Positions 35,679-45,729 of a DNA stretch of 64,000 bases are shown here, piece after piece. The stretch spans positions 1 through 64,000 of the forward strand of contig NZ_SOBR01000008.1 of NCBI RefSeq assembly GCF_004364315.1, read 5' to 3'. The notes beneath the pieces are model-generated. The model made no database searches, was not told where the DNA came from, and was given only the letters and a program-made list of their open reading frames with translations. Each line of letters starts with the position of its first letter. Position 1 is the stretch's first letter. Origin of the DNA: Chromohalobacter marismortui. GTDB taxonomy: Bacteria; Pseudomonadota; Gammaproteobacteria; Pseudomonadales; Halomonadaceae. The position numbers were made by a program, and so were the translations under genes.

Positions 35679-35713
35679 GCCAATCGGGAACAAGCTCCCT
35701 CCCGTTGGCTTTT
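35679..35713 (+). terminator. Terminator after aroE
   Basis: GCCAA-T-CGGGA pairs with TCCCG-TTGGC (10 base pairs with one bulge) and is followed by TTTTC. It lies about 85 bases after the aroE stop and just before the convergent M48 gene end. Confidence 0.65.
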
Positions 35714-35723
35714 CAGAAGGCGA

Positions 35724-36539
35724 TCAGCGCTGACATTGGGGGCGTTCGCCGTTGGCTTGGGCCTGCTGGTAGAGCGGTACGGCTTGATCCATGCGTGCCT
35801 GCAAACCTTGAATGCGCGATTGGTCGCTGGGGTGGGTGGAGAGCCATTCCGGGGGCGCGCCCTGGCTTTGCGCGGCCATGTTCTGCCACAGCTCGATGCT
35901 GGCGCGGGGGTTGAAGCCGGCCTGCGCCATCAAGTCCAGGCCGATCTTGTCGGCTTCCGACTCTTGCTTGCGCGAGAAGGGCAGGATCACGCCGTACTGA
36001 GCGCCCGCACCGAGGAGCCCCATGAGCTGCTCACCGGCAGCGCCGTCCAGTCCTGCCGCCGCTTGCAGGATCGACAGCCCGGTCTGCGTGGCGGCTTGGG
36101 TCGAGACACGTTCGTTGGCGTGGTGGGCGAGAACGTGGCCCACCTCGTGACCGATGACGGCGGCCAATTGGTCCTGGTTCTGGGTAACGTCGAGCAATCC
36201 GCTGTTGACTCCGATATAACCACCCGGCAGCGCGAAGGCGTTGGCCGTGTCGTCCTTGAAGACCTTGACCTCCCAGTTGGCAATACCGGCGTCGGCAGGC
36301 ACCTCGTCGGTGATGGCATGGGCGACGCACTGCACATACTCATACGTGGCGCCGCCAATCTCCGGCAGCTTTTGCTGATACTGAGCGAAACTTTGCTTAC
36401 CCATCTGTTCGAGTTGATCGTCCGGATAGAAAGCCAACTGGCTACGTCCTAGCGGCGAGGTGCTGCAAGCGGCCAGGGTGATGCCCACGACCCCAATGGC
36501 CAGCGGGGTACGTAGGCGGGATAGCAACGTCCTTTGCAT
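35724..36539 (-). CDS. M48 family lipoprotein metalloprotease
   Basis: 271-residue protein with a lipoprotein signal (GITLAACSTS, lipobox cysteine near residue 21). The peptidase M48 domain has zinc motif LAAVIGHEVGHVLAHHANE and the downstream third-ligand segment ESEADKIGLDLM. It resembles LoiP/YggG-type periplasmic proteases of outer-membrane quality control. AGGAG six bases before the ATG at 36539 fixes the start. Confidence 0.92.
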   Translation of the reverse strand: MQRTLLSRLRTPLAIGVVGITLAACSTSPLGRSQLAFYPDDQLEQMGKQSFAQYQQKLPEIGGATYEYVQCVAHAITDEVPADAGIANWEVKVFKDDTANAFALPGGYIGVNSGLLDVTQNQDQLAAVIGHEVGHVLAHHANERVSTQAATQTGLSILQAAAGLDGAAGEQLMGLLGAGAQYGVILPFSRKQESEADKIGLDLMAQAGFNPRASIELWQNMAAQSQGAPPEWLSTHPSDQSRIQGLQARMDQAVPLYQQAQANGERPQCQR

Positions 36540-36662
36540 GAGGAACTCCTGATAGGTTCTGGACCCGACAACCAAACGGCTCCAAGATACCCCGATGCTG
36601 CGTTGGGTCAACCAGCGATGCACAGGCGGGATTCTGGAATCAACAGTGACAGGAGGGGAAGG

Positions 36663-37532
36663 ATGGACGCCGAGCTAGCGCAACGTCTACACAAGGTGCT
36701 TGATCGAGTCGAGGCGTGGTTGCCGCCGGAGCCCGCAGCCGTCGACTGGTCACGTGACGTGGCGGCGATCTGGCAGCGTAATGCGCTGGGCGGCCACTTG
36801 ATCCCGGTAGCCGCACGCGATGGCGTCGGCATGGACGACCTGGTCGGCATCGAGCGCCAGAAGACGGCGCTTTTGCGCAACACGCGCGCTTTCTTGCACG
36901 GGCGCCCGGCGAATCATGCGCTGCTTTGGGGCGCCCGTGGCAGTGGTAAGTCGTCGCTGGTCCGGGCCTTGCTCAACACCCTGGCGCCGGAAGGCTTGCG
37001 CTTGATTCAGGTCGACCGCCACGATCTGGTTGGCCTGCCAGGACTGGTGCAACGGTTACGCGACTCGACGCATCGCTTCATCGTGTACTGCGATGATCTC
37101 TCCTTCGAAGGCCACGACGACGCCTACAAAGCGCTCAAGAGCGTGCTCGACGGTACCTTGACCGGACCGCCTGAAAACGTGCTGCTGTACGCGACGTCCA
37201 ACCGACGCCACTTGCTGCCCGAGTCACTCGCCGATAACCAGGACACGCGCTTGGTCGACGGCGAACTTCATCATGGCGATGCGGTGGAGGAACGTATCTC
37301 GCTTTCCGATCGGTTCGGGCTGTGGCTGGCCTTTCATCCTTTCAACCAGAATGCCTACCTGACCGCATGCGAGCATTGGGTGCACTACCTGGGTGGGGAT
37401 GACGCCTGGAACGATGCGGCCCGCGAGGACGCGGTGCGTTTCGCTACCTTGCGTGGAGTGAGAAGCGGGCGCGCCGCCTGGCAGTTTGCTTGCCAGTGGG
37501 TAGGCGCTAGGCATGAGGCGCAAGAGTCGTAA
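36663..37532 (+). CDS. DUF815 family ATP-binding protein
   Basis: 289-residue AAA-like protein of the DUF815 family. Walker A reads WGARGSGKSSLVRALL near residue 93. Walker B-like FIVYCDDLSFEG is near 140. TSNRRHLLPE corresponds to a sensor 1 position. The C-terminal HYLGGDDAW and ARQFA-like RAAWQFACQWVGAR segment is typical. The family is widely conserved in proteobacteria with no settled function. A strong GGAGGGGAAGG site precedes the ATG. Confidence 0.88.
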   Translation: MDAELAQRLHKVLDRVEAWLPPEPAAVDWSRDVAAIWQRNALGGHLIPVAARDGVGMDDLVGIERQKTALLRNTRAFLHGRPANHALLWGARGSGKSSLVRALLNTLAPEGLRLIQVDRHDLVGLPGLVQRLRDSTHRFIVYCDDLSFEGHDDAYKALKSVLDGTLTGPPENVLLYATSNRRHLLPESLADNQDTRLVDGELHHGDAVEERISLSDRFGLWLAFHPFNQNAYLTACEHWVHYLGGDDAWNDAAREDAVRFATLRGVRSGRAAWQFACQWVGARHEAQES

Positions 37533-37575
37533 CGTGCTTGAAGGCGAGACGGTCATACAGTCAGGGGAGGACGGC

Positions 37576-37743
37576 ATGCCAGAAAGCGAGCTGCGACTCG
37601 CCTTGCTCGACGATGAGCCGCGATGGCGTTGCGCGCTGGGCGAGGCCTTGAGCACGTTGGAATATGCGTGTCACGAATATGTCATCGCCTGCAGTTTCAG
37701 TCGCAGCCCCGCACGGTCCAGGCGTCGGGCGAGTCAGGCGTGA
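37576..37743 (+). CDS. Short hypothetical reading frame
   Basis: 55-codon frame starting with ATG directly behind a strong GGGGAGG site. The product has an acidic N-terminal half (LRLALLDDEPRWRCAL) and a basic Ser/Arg-rich tail. No family is recognised. The surrounding 313-base gap between the DUF815 gene and der holds no other candidate. It may be a real small protein or a fragment; only the ribosome-binding site argues for it. Confidence 0.3.
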   Translation: MPESELRLALLDDEPRWRCALGEALSTLEYACHEYVIACSFSRSPARSRRRASQA

Positions 37744-37845
37744 CGCTTTGCGCTGGGGTGACGGGCCTGCACGACGCGCCCAGCGCCAAACTGGCGGGAC
37801 GCCATCGTGTGATGGGCGATGGGCAAGAGTGACGAGTGACCCCTT

Positions 37846-39249
37846 TTAGCGGCGCTTCTTGCGTGCCTCGCGCGTGCGGTTCAGTTCGCGTTTCTTGGCC
37901 TTCTCGCGGTCGCTGGCACCGGCATTGTCGTCGTAGGGGTTGTTGCCCGAACGGAACTCGAAGCGCATCGGCGTACCGCGTACCTTGAGTACCTTGCGGA
38001 AGGTGTTGATCAGATACCGCTTGTACGCTTCGGGCAAAGCACCGGTCTGATTACCGTGCACCACGATGATCGGTGGATTGCTGCCGCCCTGGTGGGCCAT
38101 GCGCAACTTGATGCGGCGACCATGGACCAGCGGCGGCTGATGCTCGCTCACCGCATCCTGCAAGAGCGTGGTCAGACGGTTGGTCGACCAGTGACTGTTG
38201 GCCGAGTCGAAGGCGCGCGTGATGGAAGGATAGAGGTCGCCCACCGCAGTGCCGTGCAGCGCGGAGATGAAATGCATCTCGGCATAGTCGGCGAAGCCCA
38301 GGCGCCGCTTGATTTCCGTGCGCATCTTGTCCTTCGCCTCTTGCTCGAGACCGTCCCATTTGTTGACCGCCAGGACCAGCGCGCGCCCGCTGCTCAGGAC
38401 ATAGTCGAGCAGGTGCAGATCCTGTTCGACCAGGCCGCTGCGCGCATCGAGGACCATGACGGCCACATGGCAATCCTTGATCGCTTCGAGCGTCTTGATG
38501 ATCGAGAATTTCTCGGCGGTTTCCTTGACGTTCTTGCGGCGCCGTACGCCGGCGGTGTCGACCAGTACATAGGGTTTGCCGCGGCGCTCGAAGGGAATCT
38601 CGATGGCATCTCGAGTGGTGCCGGCCTCGTCAAAGACGACGACCCGTTCTTCGCCGAGTAGACGGTTGACCAGCGTCGACTTGCCGACATTGGGGCGGCC
38701 GATGACCCCGATGCGAATACCGTTGCTGATATCGGGTGGCGCGGCATTGTGCTCACGTGGCGGAAAGGGCGCCAGCACTTCATCGATCAAGGCGGTCACG
38801 TTGCGCCCATGCGCGGCGGCAATCGGGTGCGGGTCACCCAGGCCGAGTTGCCAGAAGTCGGCCGATGCCGTGTGCTCTTCGAGTCCGTCGGTCTTGTTGA
38901 CCACCAGCCAGGTTTTTTTCTGATTGACGCGCAGGTGATTGGCAATGGCCTCGTCGGCAGCAATCAAACCGCTGCGCCCGTCGACCATGAACAGCACGAT
39001 ATCGGCTTCGTCGATGGCCAGCAGCGATTGCTCGGCCATGGCGGCGTCGATGCCTTCTTCATGGCCGCTGATGCCGCCGGTATCGATGACGGTGTAGGTC
39101 TTGTCACCGAGCGCGCCGTTGCCGTACTTGCGGTCACGGGTAAGGCCGGCGAAATCGGCGACCAGCGCGTCACGTGTGCGCGTCAGGCGATTGAAAAGGG
39201 TCGATTTGCCGACGTTGGGTCGGCCTACCAGGGCGATGACGGGATTCAT
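37846..39249 (-). CDS. der: Ribosome-assembly GTPase Der
   Basis: 467-residue GTPase needed for maturation of the 50S subunit. It has two tandem G domains: [22 protein letters not shown] at the N-terminus and [22 protein letters not shown] near 190. Each has DTGG/DTAG and NKxD motifs (VVNKTDG, AVNKWDG). A C-terminal KH-like domain with a basic tail follows. The start at 39249 is at the canonical [16 protein letters not shown]. It is the last gene of the minus-strand block from pilW, behind a terminator. Confidence 0.97.
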   Translation of the reverse strand: MNPVIALVGRPNVGKSTLFNRLTRTRDALVADFAGLTRDRKYGNGALGDKTYTVIDTGGISGHEEGIDAAMAEQSLLAIDEADIVLFMVDGRSGLIAADEAIANHLRVNQKKTWLVVNKTDGLEEHTASADFWQLGLGDPHPIAAAHGRNVTALIDEVLAPFPPREHNAAPPDISNGIRIGVIGRPNVGKSTLVNRLLGEERVVVFDEAGTTRDAIEIPFERRGKPYVLVDTAGVRRRKNVKETAEKFSIIKTLEAIKDCHVAVMVLDARSGLVEQDLHLLDYVLSSGRALVLAVNKWDGLEQEAKDKMRTEIKRRLGFADYAEMHFISALHGTAVGDLYPSITRAFDSANSHWSTNRLTTLLQDAVSEHQPPLVHGRRIKLRMAHQGGSNPPIIVVHGNQTGALPEAYKRYLINTFRKVLKVRGTPMRFEFRSGNNPYDDNAGASDREKAKKRELNRTREARKKRR

Positions 39250-39390
39250 GTTGTCTCGTAAACCGGCGCACAAAAGCGTTGAGTGAGGCTGGACATGCGA
39301 CGTGGTCGTTATACAAGGAGACGCTACGCGGATGTCGCATGGTGTGGCGTGATTCTAGCATTGCTGAGCGCTAAGGGCCCACAAATGGCA

Positions 39391-39415
39391 CGGGCACCTC
39401 GACGCGAGGTGCCCG
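39391..39415 (-). terminator. Terminator between bamB and der
   Basis: Perfect 11-bp inverted repeat (CGGGCACCTCG / CGAGGTGCCCG) with a 3-base loop, 26 bases after the bamB stop. It separates bamB from der, which therefore likely has its own promoter in the 140 bases before its start. Confidence 0.7.
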
Positions 39416-39440
39416 CTCACAAACGATTGAGACGCTCCCG

Positions 39441-40604
39441 CTAGTCGCTTTTTTCGTCGATATCGTAGGCGGCCAGTTCGCCGTCGTTGGTGAGGGTGTA
39501 AAGCCGCTTGCCGTCGGCCAGCAGGGGCAGGTCGATGCCGCCGCCGCCGAGTTCCGTGCGACCCACGATCTCGCCGCTGGTGGCGTCGAGCAGATGGACA
39601 TAGCCTTGATAATCGCCCAGCGCCAGCTTGCCGTCGATGAAGGTGGGAGCGGTCAGGTCGCGGCCCTCGAGTGCATCGGATTCCCACAGCACACTGCCGG
39701 TATCGACGTCGAGTGCCAGGACATGACTGGCCGCGTTGACGGTGAAGAGATAATTGCCGACGCGCAACGGGGTCAGGTAGCTGGATTCGTCGCGCGACCA
39801 GATGACTTCGCCACTGGTGGCTTCCAGCGCCATCACGCGGCCATTGTAGCTGGTCACGAACAGACGGCCGTCTCGGGAGAGCACCGGCTGACCGTCGAGA
39901 TCGACGAGTCGTTCCACTTCGGTGCGTCCCCTGGGGACCGCGACGCGCATGTCCCATAGCGGTTGGCCGCTACGGTTGTCGAGCGTCACCAGCCGGCCAT
40001 TGGCGAAGCCGACGAACGTGACAGGCTCAATGACACGTGGCGTGCCCGTACCGCGCAAGGTCAAGGAAGGCCGGTTGCTGCTGTAGGTCCACTCTTCCTG
40101 GCCGGTGCTGCGATTGAGGGCGGTGACCGTACCGTCGACACTCTGGACCACGATCAGCTTGCTGTTGAGCTGGGGGGTGGCCAACACTTCGCTGGAGACC
40201 TCGGAGCGCCACGCTATGCTGCCATCGGTGCGGTCGATGGCAACGACGGCGCCGTTGCGCGTTCCCGCGTAAAGTCGGGTGCCATCACTGGATAGGCCGC
40301 TGGAGAGCGGTGTATCGAGGCGTACTTCCCACTTGGTCTCGCCGCTGTCGGCATCGAGCGCGCGCAACAGGCCATCTTCGCTGGTCGTATAGAGGGTGCC
40401 GTCGGCGAGCAGAGGGTTCAAGGGATAGCGTGCTCGTCCCAGGCCGTCGCCGACCGAAGTGGACCAGCGCTCGTCGAGTGTCACCGACGTTGCAATGTCC
40501 TTGAGGTCCTTGGGAGGGTACTGCGGCTCGACGTTGCCGGCGCAGCCCGCCAGCAAGGTGGACAGGGTGAACGCGGCCGGTAACAGCAAGTGGTTGAATT
40601 TCAT
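39441..40604 (-). CDS. bamB: Outer membrane assembly lipoprotein BamB
   Basis: 387-residue periplasmic beta-propeller of the BAM complex. A lipoprotein signal with lipobox LLAGCAGNV starts the protein. PQQ-like repeats follow (LRALDADSGETKWEV, VVAIDRTDGSIAWRSEV, VTALNRSTGQEEWTY, VTLDNRSGQPLWDM, VMALEATSGEVIWSR, VLALDVDTGSVLWES). Its start overlaps the yfgM stop (TGATG), the usual yfgM-bamB pairing. Confidence 0.96.
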   Translation of the reverse strand: MKFNHLLLPAAFTLSTLLAGCAGNVEPQYPPKDLKDIATSVTLDERWSTSVGDGLGRARYPLNPLLADGTLYTTSEDGLLRALDADSGETKWEVRLDTPLSSGLSSDGTRLYAGTRNGAVVAIDRTDGSIAWRSEVSSEVLATPQLNSKLIVVQSVDGTVTALNRSTGQEEWTYSSNRPSLTLRGTGTPRVIEPVTFVGFANGRLVTLDNRSGQPLWDMRVAVPRGRTEVERLVDLDGQPVLSRDGRLFVTSYNGRVMALEATSGEVIWSRDESSYLTPLRVGNYLFTVNAASHVLALDVDTGSVLWESDALEGRDLTAPTFIDGKLALGDYQGYVHLLDATSGEIVGRTELGGGGIDLPLLADGKRLYTLTNDGELAAYDIDEKSD

Positions 40605-41263
40605 CAGCTGGCGTCCTTTACACCGAGATTGTCGAGCTTGAGCTGCACGCCGAAGAGCGGTAGATCCTGCTCCTTGGCAAGGGCGAGCGCGTCCTGGTAG
40701 GCCTGGCGCGCCTGGTCTGGCTGATCGAGCGCCACGTACGCATCGCCACGCGTGTTGGCGACTTGTGCGTCGAGCGAGGCGGGGATGTCGTTCCCAAGCG
40801 TCGTCAGTGCGCCCTCGGCATTGTCCAGGGCGATCTGCACGCGCGCCAGGTTGAGGCGTGCGAGTCCGTCGAGGTAGGCATGCTCACTGCCGTCGATGAA
40901 TGCTGACAGGGTGTCGCGCGCGCTTTCCAGATGATTGGCATCGACCGCCAGGCGGGCGCGCATCAGTTCGGCGAGCTCAGCATACAGCGTACCGCCGTGT
41001 TCGCTCTTGAGTCCCTCGATCATGGACGTTGCTTGCTGACGCTGCTCGGCGTTCATCTGCGGTTGCTGCATCAGCAGCGTGAGCTGCTGGTAGCGTTGTG
41101 ACGCGGCTGTCGCCTGAGAGACTTGATAATCCTGCCAGGCATACCAGGCGAAAATGCCCGCGCCGGCAAGCACGATGCCGGCAATGACCGCCTTGCCATA
41201 TTCTTTCCACCAGCGCTTGAGCGTCTCAAGCTGTTCTTCTTCGCTAGTAATAAGCTCCGCCAC
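40604..41263 (-). CDS. yfgM: YfgM family SecYEG-associated protein
   Basis: 219-residue inner-membrane protein: short cytoplasmic N-terminus (EEEQLETLKRWWKEYG), one transmembrane helix (about 24-46, AVIAGIVLAGAGIFAWYAW) and a periplasmic TPR-like domain. In E. coli YfgM associates with SecYEG and PpiD and links to periplasmic chaperones. The stop overlaps the bamB start. Confidence 0.92.
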   Translation of the reverse strand: MAELITSEEEQLETLKRWWKEYGKAVIAGIVLAGAGIFAWYAWQDYQVSQATAASQRYQQLTLLMQQPQMNAEQRQQATSMIEGLKSEHGGTLYAELAELMRARLAVDANHLESARDTLSAFIDGSEHAYLDGLARLNLARVQIALDNAEGALTTLGNDIPASLDAQVANTRGDAYVALDQPDQARQAYQDALALAKEQDLPLFGVQLKLDNLGVKDAS

Positions 41264-41310
41264 GGGGGCTCTCCTTCAATGGCTGTTCGTACGAAACGGC
41301 GCTTGGTTCT

Positions 41311-42597
41311 TCAAGCCTCCGCGAGAAGCATCTGGAGACGTGCCGCGAGCGCATCGAGGGCCACGCTTTCCTGATCGCGATCTTCGCGCAGGAACTTGAT
41401 TCCTACCCGGTCGCTGGCCAGTTCATCTTCGCCCAGCAACAGCGCCATGCGAGCCCCGCTCTTGTCGGCTTTCTTGATCTGGCTCTTGAAACTGCCGCCG
41501 CCGCAATGCACCTGCAAATGCATGTCGGGCAGCGCTTCACGCAGGCGTTCGCCCAGCAGCATCGCTTCGCGGCTGGCGGCATCGCCCATGGCCGTCAGAT
41601 AGACATCGGTGCGCGGCCGTGCGGCCTGGGGGACCAGGTCGAGCGTCTCGAGCAGCAGGATCAGGCGCTCGACCCCCATGGCGAACCCGACGCCGGGCGT
41701 CGGTTTGCCGCCGAGCTGTTCGACCAGGCCGTCGTAGCGTCCCCCGGCACACACCGTGCCCTGGCTGCCCAGTGCTTGGGTCGTCCACTCGAACACGGTT
41801 CGGCTGTAATAGTCCAGCCCCCGCACCAGGCGCGGGTTGATGACGTACTCGATACCGGCTGCGTCGAGCATGGCGGTAAGTTCGGCGAAATGCGCACGCG
41901 AGTCGTCGTCGAGATGATCCATCAGGCGCGGTGCGGCTTCGAGCATCTCGGCCATGTCGGGATTCTTGGAGTCCAGGATGCGCAGCGGGTTGGTACTCAG
42001 GCGGCGCCGGGAATCCTCGTCGAGGACATCGGCATGGGCCTCGAAGTGGGCGACCAGGGCATCGCGGTAGGCGGCACGGGCCTCGTTGGAGCCCAGCGAG
42101 TTGAGCTCCAGCTGCACGTGGGGCATCAGGCCGAGCGCCTCCCACAGGCGGGCGCTGAGCAGGATCATTTCGACGTCGATGTCCGGCCCGTACATGCCAT
42201 AGGCTTCCACACCGACCTGATGAAACTGACGATAGCGGCCCTTTTGCGGGCGCTCATGGCGGAACATCGGCCCCTGATACCACAGGCGCTGCGTCTGGTT
42301 GTACAGCAGGCCGTTCTCCAGCGCCGCGCGTACGCAGCTGGCGGTTCCTTCCGGCCGCAAGGTAAGGCTGTCACCGTTGCGATCCTCGAAGGTGTACATC
42401 TCTTTCTCGACGATATCGGTCACTTCGCCGATCGAGCGTTTGAACAACGCCGTCTGTTCGATGATGGGCGTGCGGATTTCACTATACCCATAGCGCTGCA
42501 TGAGATGCTGGATCTGACGCTCGAAGTATTGCCAAACAGGCGACTGCTCCGGTAGCAGATCGTTCATGCCACGGATGGCCTGGATCTTGTTGCTCAA
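41311..42597 (-). CDS. hisS: Histidyl-tRNA synthetase
   Basis: 428-residue class II aminoacyl-tRNA synthetase. Motifs: [10 protein letters not shown] at the N-terminus, motif 2 [19 protein letters not shown], histidine-specific [15 protein letters not shown] and [14 protein letters not shown], and motif 3 [16 protein letters not shown]. It lies between ispG and yfgM, on the same strand as both. Confidence 0.97.
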   Translation of the reverse strand: MSNKIQAIRGMNDLLPEQSPVWQYFERQIQHLMQRYGYSEIRTPIIEQTALFKRSIGEVTDIVEKEMYTFEDRNGDSLTLRPEGTASCVRAALENGLLYNQTQRLWYQGPMFRHERPQKGRYRQFHQVGVEAYGMYGPDIDVEMILLSARLWEALGLMPHVQLELNSLGSNEARAAYRDALVAHFEAHADVLDEDSRRRLSTNPLRILDSKNPDMAEMLEAAPRLMDHLDDDSRAHFAELTAMLDAAGIEYVINPRLVRGLDYYSRTVFEWTTQALGSQGTVCAGGRYDGLVEQLGGKPTPGVGFAMGVERLILLLETLDLVPQAARPRTDVYLTAMGDAASREAMLLGERLREALPDMHLQVHCGGGSFKSQIKKADKSGARMALLLGEDELASDRVGIKFLREDRDQESVALDALAARLQMLLAEA

Positions 42598-42637
42598 TGC
42601 TGACTCCTGAACCGGTACGGGGCGCGCGAGCGGCGCA

Positions 42638-43753
42638 TTATGCCTCGCGGGCGATGGTATCGCGTTCGCGAGCTTCTTTTTCGCGGACCTTATCGCGGAT
42701 CAGCGCTTCCAGGTCGTCGACCAAGTGGTCGTTGCGAAGCTTGCTGGCCGGCTTGCCGTCGATATAGACGAGGTTGGCCGGGTCGCCGCCGGTGAGGCCG
42801 ATATCGCTCTCCTTGGCTTCGCCGGGGCCATTGACCACGCAGCCGATGACCGAGACATCGAGTGGGGTCATGATGTCGTCGAGGCGTTCCTCGAGGGCGT
42901 TCATGGTACCGATGACGTCGAAGTTCTGGCGCGAGCAACTCGGGCAGGCGATGAAATTGATGCCCTTGGAGCGCAGGCGCAGGCTCTTGAGCATGTCATA
43001 GCCGACCTTGATTTCCTCGACGGGGTCGGCGGCCAGCGAGACACGGATGGTGTCGCCGATGCCTTCCATCAGCAGCATGCCGAGCCCGATCGACGACTTC
43101 ACGGTCCCCGAACGCAGGCCACCGGCTTCGGTAATGCCGAGGTGCAGGGGCTGATCGATGCGCTGGGCGAGCTGACGATAGGCGGCCACCGCCATGAACA
43201 CGTCGGAGGCCTTGACGCTGACCTTGAAGTCTTGGAAATCGAGGCGGTCGAGATGCTCGATATGGCGCATGGCGGATTCGACCAGTGCCTCCGGCGTGGG
43301 TTCACCGTATTTCTTCTGCAGGTCCTTTTCCAGCGACCCGGCGTTGACGCCGATGCGGATGGGAATGCCGTGATGACGCGCGGCATCGACCACCGCCCGC
43401 ACCCGATCCTCGCGACCGATGTTGCCAGGGTTGATACGTAGGCAATCGACGCCCAGCTCGGCCACCCGCAGGGCGATCTTGTAATCGAAGTGGATGTCGG
43501 CCACCAGCGGAACCGAGACCTGACGTTTGATCTGGCCGAAGGTCTCGGCGGCTTCCATGGTGGGTACCGAGACACGCACGATGTCCGCGCCGGCTGCCTC
43601 GAGTTGGCGAATCTGTGCCACGGTGGCGGCGACATCCAGCGTGTCGGTGTTGGTCATGCTTTGCACGGCGATGGGGGCCCCGCCGCCGACGGGGACATTC
43701 CCGACGTGAATCTGGCGAGACTGGCGCCGTTGAATCGGAGATTGCATATGCAT
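42638..43753 (-). CDS. ispG: 4-hydroxy-3-methylbut-2-en-1-yl diphosphate synthase
   Basis: 371-residue Fe-S enzyme of the MEP isoprenoid pathway, flavodoxin/ferredoxin-dependent. TIM-barrel part: [30 protein letters not shown]. The 4Fe-4S cluster cysteines are in [13 protein letters not shown] and [18 protein letters not shown]. The ATG at 43753 is followed by another at 43747; either is possible. Confidence 0.97.
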   Translation of the reverse strand: MHMQSPIQRRQSRQIHVGNVPVGGGAPIAVQSMTNTDTLDVAATVAQIRQLEAAGADIVRVSVPTMEAAETFGQIKRQVSVPLVADIHFDYKIALRVAELGVDCLRINPGNIGREDRVRAVVDAARHHGIPIRIGVNAGSLEKDLQKKYGEPTPEALVESAMRHIEHLDRLDFQDFKVSVKASDVFMAVAAYRQLAQRIDQPLHLGITEAGGLRSGTVKSSIGLGMLLMEGIGDTIRVSLAADPVEEIKVGYDMLKSLRLRSKGINFIACPSCSRQNFDVIGTMNALEERLDDIMTPLDVSVIGCVVNGPGEAKESDIGLTGGDPANLVYIDGKPASKLRNDHLVDDLEALIRDKVREKEARERDTIAREA

Positions 43754-43760
43754 CAGCGTA

Positions 43761-44843
43761 TCACTCTCCCAAGGTGAAGCGGGCGACGTTGTTGCCGCCG
43801 GTATACTGGCTCAGGTCAACGCTCTCGCCCTGATAGCGGAGATCGACACCGGAGGCGTTGCCGATCGTCAGGCGAAACGGTGGCGTGCCTTGCAGCTCGG
43901 TACTGGTACCCGGGTCTTGCAGGCCCACCATCAGGCGTTGGTCGTCGGCATCATAGATCTCGGTCCATGACTGTTCGTTGAAGGTCAGTGTCAGTTGATT
44001 GGCATTCGCGGCTGCCGTGTTGGCCTCGTCGTCTTGCGTGGCGGTGTCGTCATTCGCCGAGGTACTGGCGGCGGCACTGTCCGTGCTCGTTGCATTGCCT
44101 TGCGCAGTGGACGTGACGGATTCGTTGCTTGCCGAGGTGTCAGTGGTAGTGGTCGGCACCTCATCAATCCGTGCGGCGTCGTTATCGACGAGGCCCAGGT
44201 CGTCGCTCTCGTCGGGCACGGACGGCAGGCTGTCCTGTGCGTCGACGCCGGAGGCTGCGTCGGAGCGGCTGGACCGTTGTGTGGACACGCTGTCGCCGGA
44301 GGAAGCATCGTCTGCCATGCTGGCGGCTTGTGCACTGCCTTCGGTGCTGCCGCCACCGTTATCGATGCTGTCCATGGAGGCGGCGGGCTTATCGCCGAGC
44401 CCGAATAAGTCATTGCCTTCACGACTCTGCCACCACAGTAGCGTGAGGCCGATCAGCCCGACGATGATGAGCAGCGTGACCAGCTTGAAGAGCCAGGCGC
44501 CGATGCGTGAGGGCGGTTGTGAACGGTATGCCGGAGGCGCGACTTTACGGTCAAGGTCGTCGCGACCATGCAGGGCGTCGTAGTCCTGCGCCACTAGCTT
44601 GTCGTCGACCCCCAAGAGCTTGGCGTAGGCGCGCAGGTAGCCGCGTCGATAGGTGGCGATGGGGACCTGATCGAAGCGATCTTCTTCCAGGCCGGTGACC
44701 ACGGCGGGCCTGAGATTGAGCTGCTCGGCCACTTCTTCAAGCGACAACCCCTGCCGCTCGCGCTCGCGCCTCAGCCGAGTGCCCGGGGGCTCGTGACCTT
44801 CGCTGGGAGAGGGGGAAACGTGTTGTTCGTGAGTGTCGCTCAT
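43761..44843 (-). CDS. rodZ: RodZ-like cytoskeletal membrane protein
   Basis: 360-residue protein with three parts. An N-terminal HTH_25 domain (about 20-90, [31 protein letters not shown]) binds MreB in RodZ. A single membrane helix lies near 116-137 ([20 protein letters not shown]). A Ser/Thr/Asp-rich linker of about 130 residues leads to the C-terminal DUF4115 domain ([17 protein letters not shown]). The linker's low complexity is normal for the family. It sits between pilW and ispG, a standard arrangement. Confidence 0.92.
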   Translation of the reverse strand: MSDTHEQHVSPSPSEGHEPPGTRLRRERERQGLSLEEVAEQLNLRPAVVTGLEEDRFDQVPIATYRRGYLRAYAKLLGVDDKLVAQDYDALHGRDDLDRKVAPPAYRSQPPSRIGAWLFKLVTLLIIVGLIGLTLLWWQSREGNDLFGLGDKPAASMDSIDNGGGSTEGSAQAASMADDASSGDSVSTQRSSRSDAASGVDAQDSLPSVPDESDDLGLVDNDAARIDEVPTTTTDTSASNESVTSTAQGNATSTDSAAASTSANDDTATQDDEANTAAANANQLTLTFNEQSWTEIYDADDQRLMVGLQDPGTSTELQGTPPFRLTIGNASGVDLRYQGESVDLSQYTGGNNVARFTLGE

Positions 44844-44884
44844 ACCAGAGCATCCTTCTCGAATTCGTGTGGTCGGATCATGCC

Positions 44885-45625
44885 TCAGGAAGCGTCATGC
44901 TGCCGATGATAAAAGGCCGCGGCATCCTCGTCGCCCCGGGCGCGAGCAATCTCGCTCGCCAGTTCGAGACTTTCCGGAGTGGCCTCGGTCAAGGTGAAGA
45001 AACGCTGCAGACGTTCCCAGGCACGTTCATCATGACCCTGCGTATGGTCGAGTCTCGCCAGTAGTAACAGGCTTTGTGCGTCGCGCGGGTTGGACGCGAC
45101 AGCCTGTTCCAACGGGCGTCGCGCGGCGTCGAGCTTGCCTTGCTCGAACCGGCATTGGCCCAGATTGGCAAGCAACTGGGCACGATTGTTATACGTGGTG
45201 TCTCGTGCTGCTCGCTGCAGTTGCTGACAGGCGGCCGCGATGCGGCCCTGATCGTACAGAAAAGCAGCATAGTTGTTGCGCGCGCGAGTATAAGCGCCGT
45301 TGGCATCCAGCGCACGCTTGAAGAATTCCTCGGCGAGGGCCGGCTGCTGTTGACGTTGATAAAGGAGCGCCATGCCCTCTAGCGCCTTCGGATCGTGGGG
45401 ACCCAGTTCCAGGGCATGTTCGAGTGCATCGCGAGCGCGTGACAGGGTGTCGCGTTTGAGATAGGCCAGCCCGAGATCGACGTAGGCATCCACCGCTTCA
45501 CCGGTGTCCGGCGGCGCGTAGGTCGACTCGCGCTCGACTTGAACGGCGCAACCGCTCAGTAGCAGGACGAGCGACATCGCGGCACTCAACGAGCGGATCG
45601 AAGGTGGTCGATGGCGGCGCGTCAT
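44885..45625 (-). CDS. pilW: Type IV pilus biogenesis/stability lipoprotein PilW (PilF)
   Basis: 246-residue lipoprotein: signal with lipobox VLLLSGCAVQ, then about six tetratricopeptide repeats (DLGLAYLKRDTLSRARDALEHALEL, GMALLYQRQQQPALAEEFFKRAL and onward). In pilus systems it directs secretin assembly. The start at 45625 follows GAGAGGG; longer reading is unlikely. It is placed between rlmN and rodZ as in Pseudomonas. The other pilus genes are not in this window. Confidence 0.9.
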   Translation of the reverse strand: MTRRHRPPSIRSLSAAMSLVLLLSGCAVQVERESTYAPPDTGEAVDAYVDLGLAYLKRDTLSRARDALEHALELGPHDPKALEGMALLYQRQQQPALAEEFFKRALDANGAYTRARNNYAAFLYDQGRIAAACQQLQRAARDTTYNNRAQLLANLGQCRFEQGKLDAARRPLEQAVASNPRDAQSLLLLARLDHTQGHDERAWERLQRFFTLTEATPESLELASEIARARGDEDAAAFYHRQHDAS

Positions 45626-45729
45626 GGAACCCTCTCGAAACAATGGCGTCAGGCGTTGCGATGAGACGCTGTTCGTCGTCTGAAAGACTCCCATCAAAGC
45701 GCCGCATCTCGGTGAAGTCAAGACGACGC

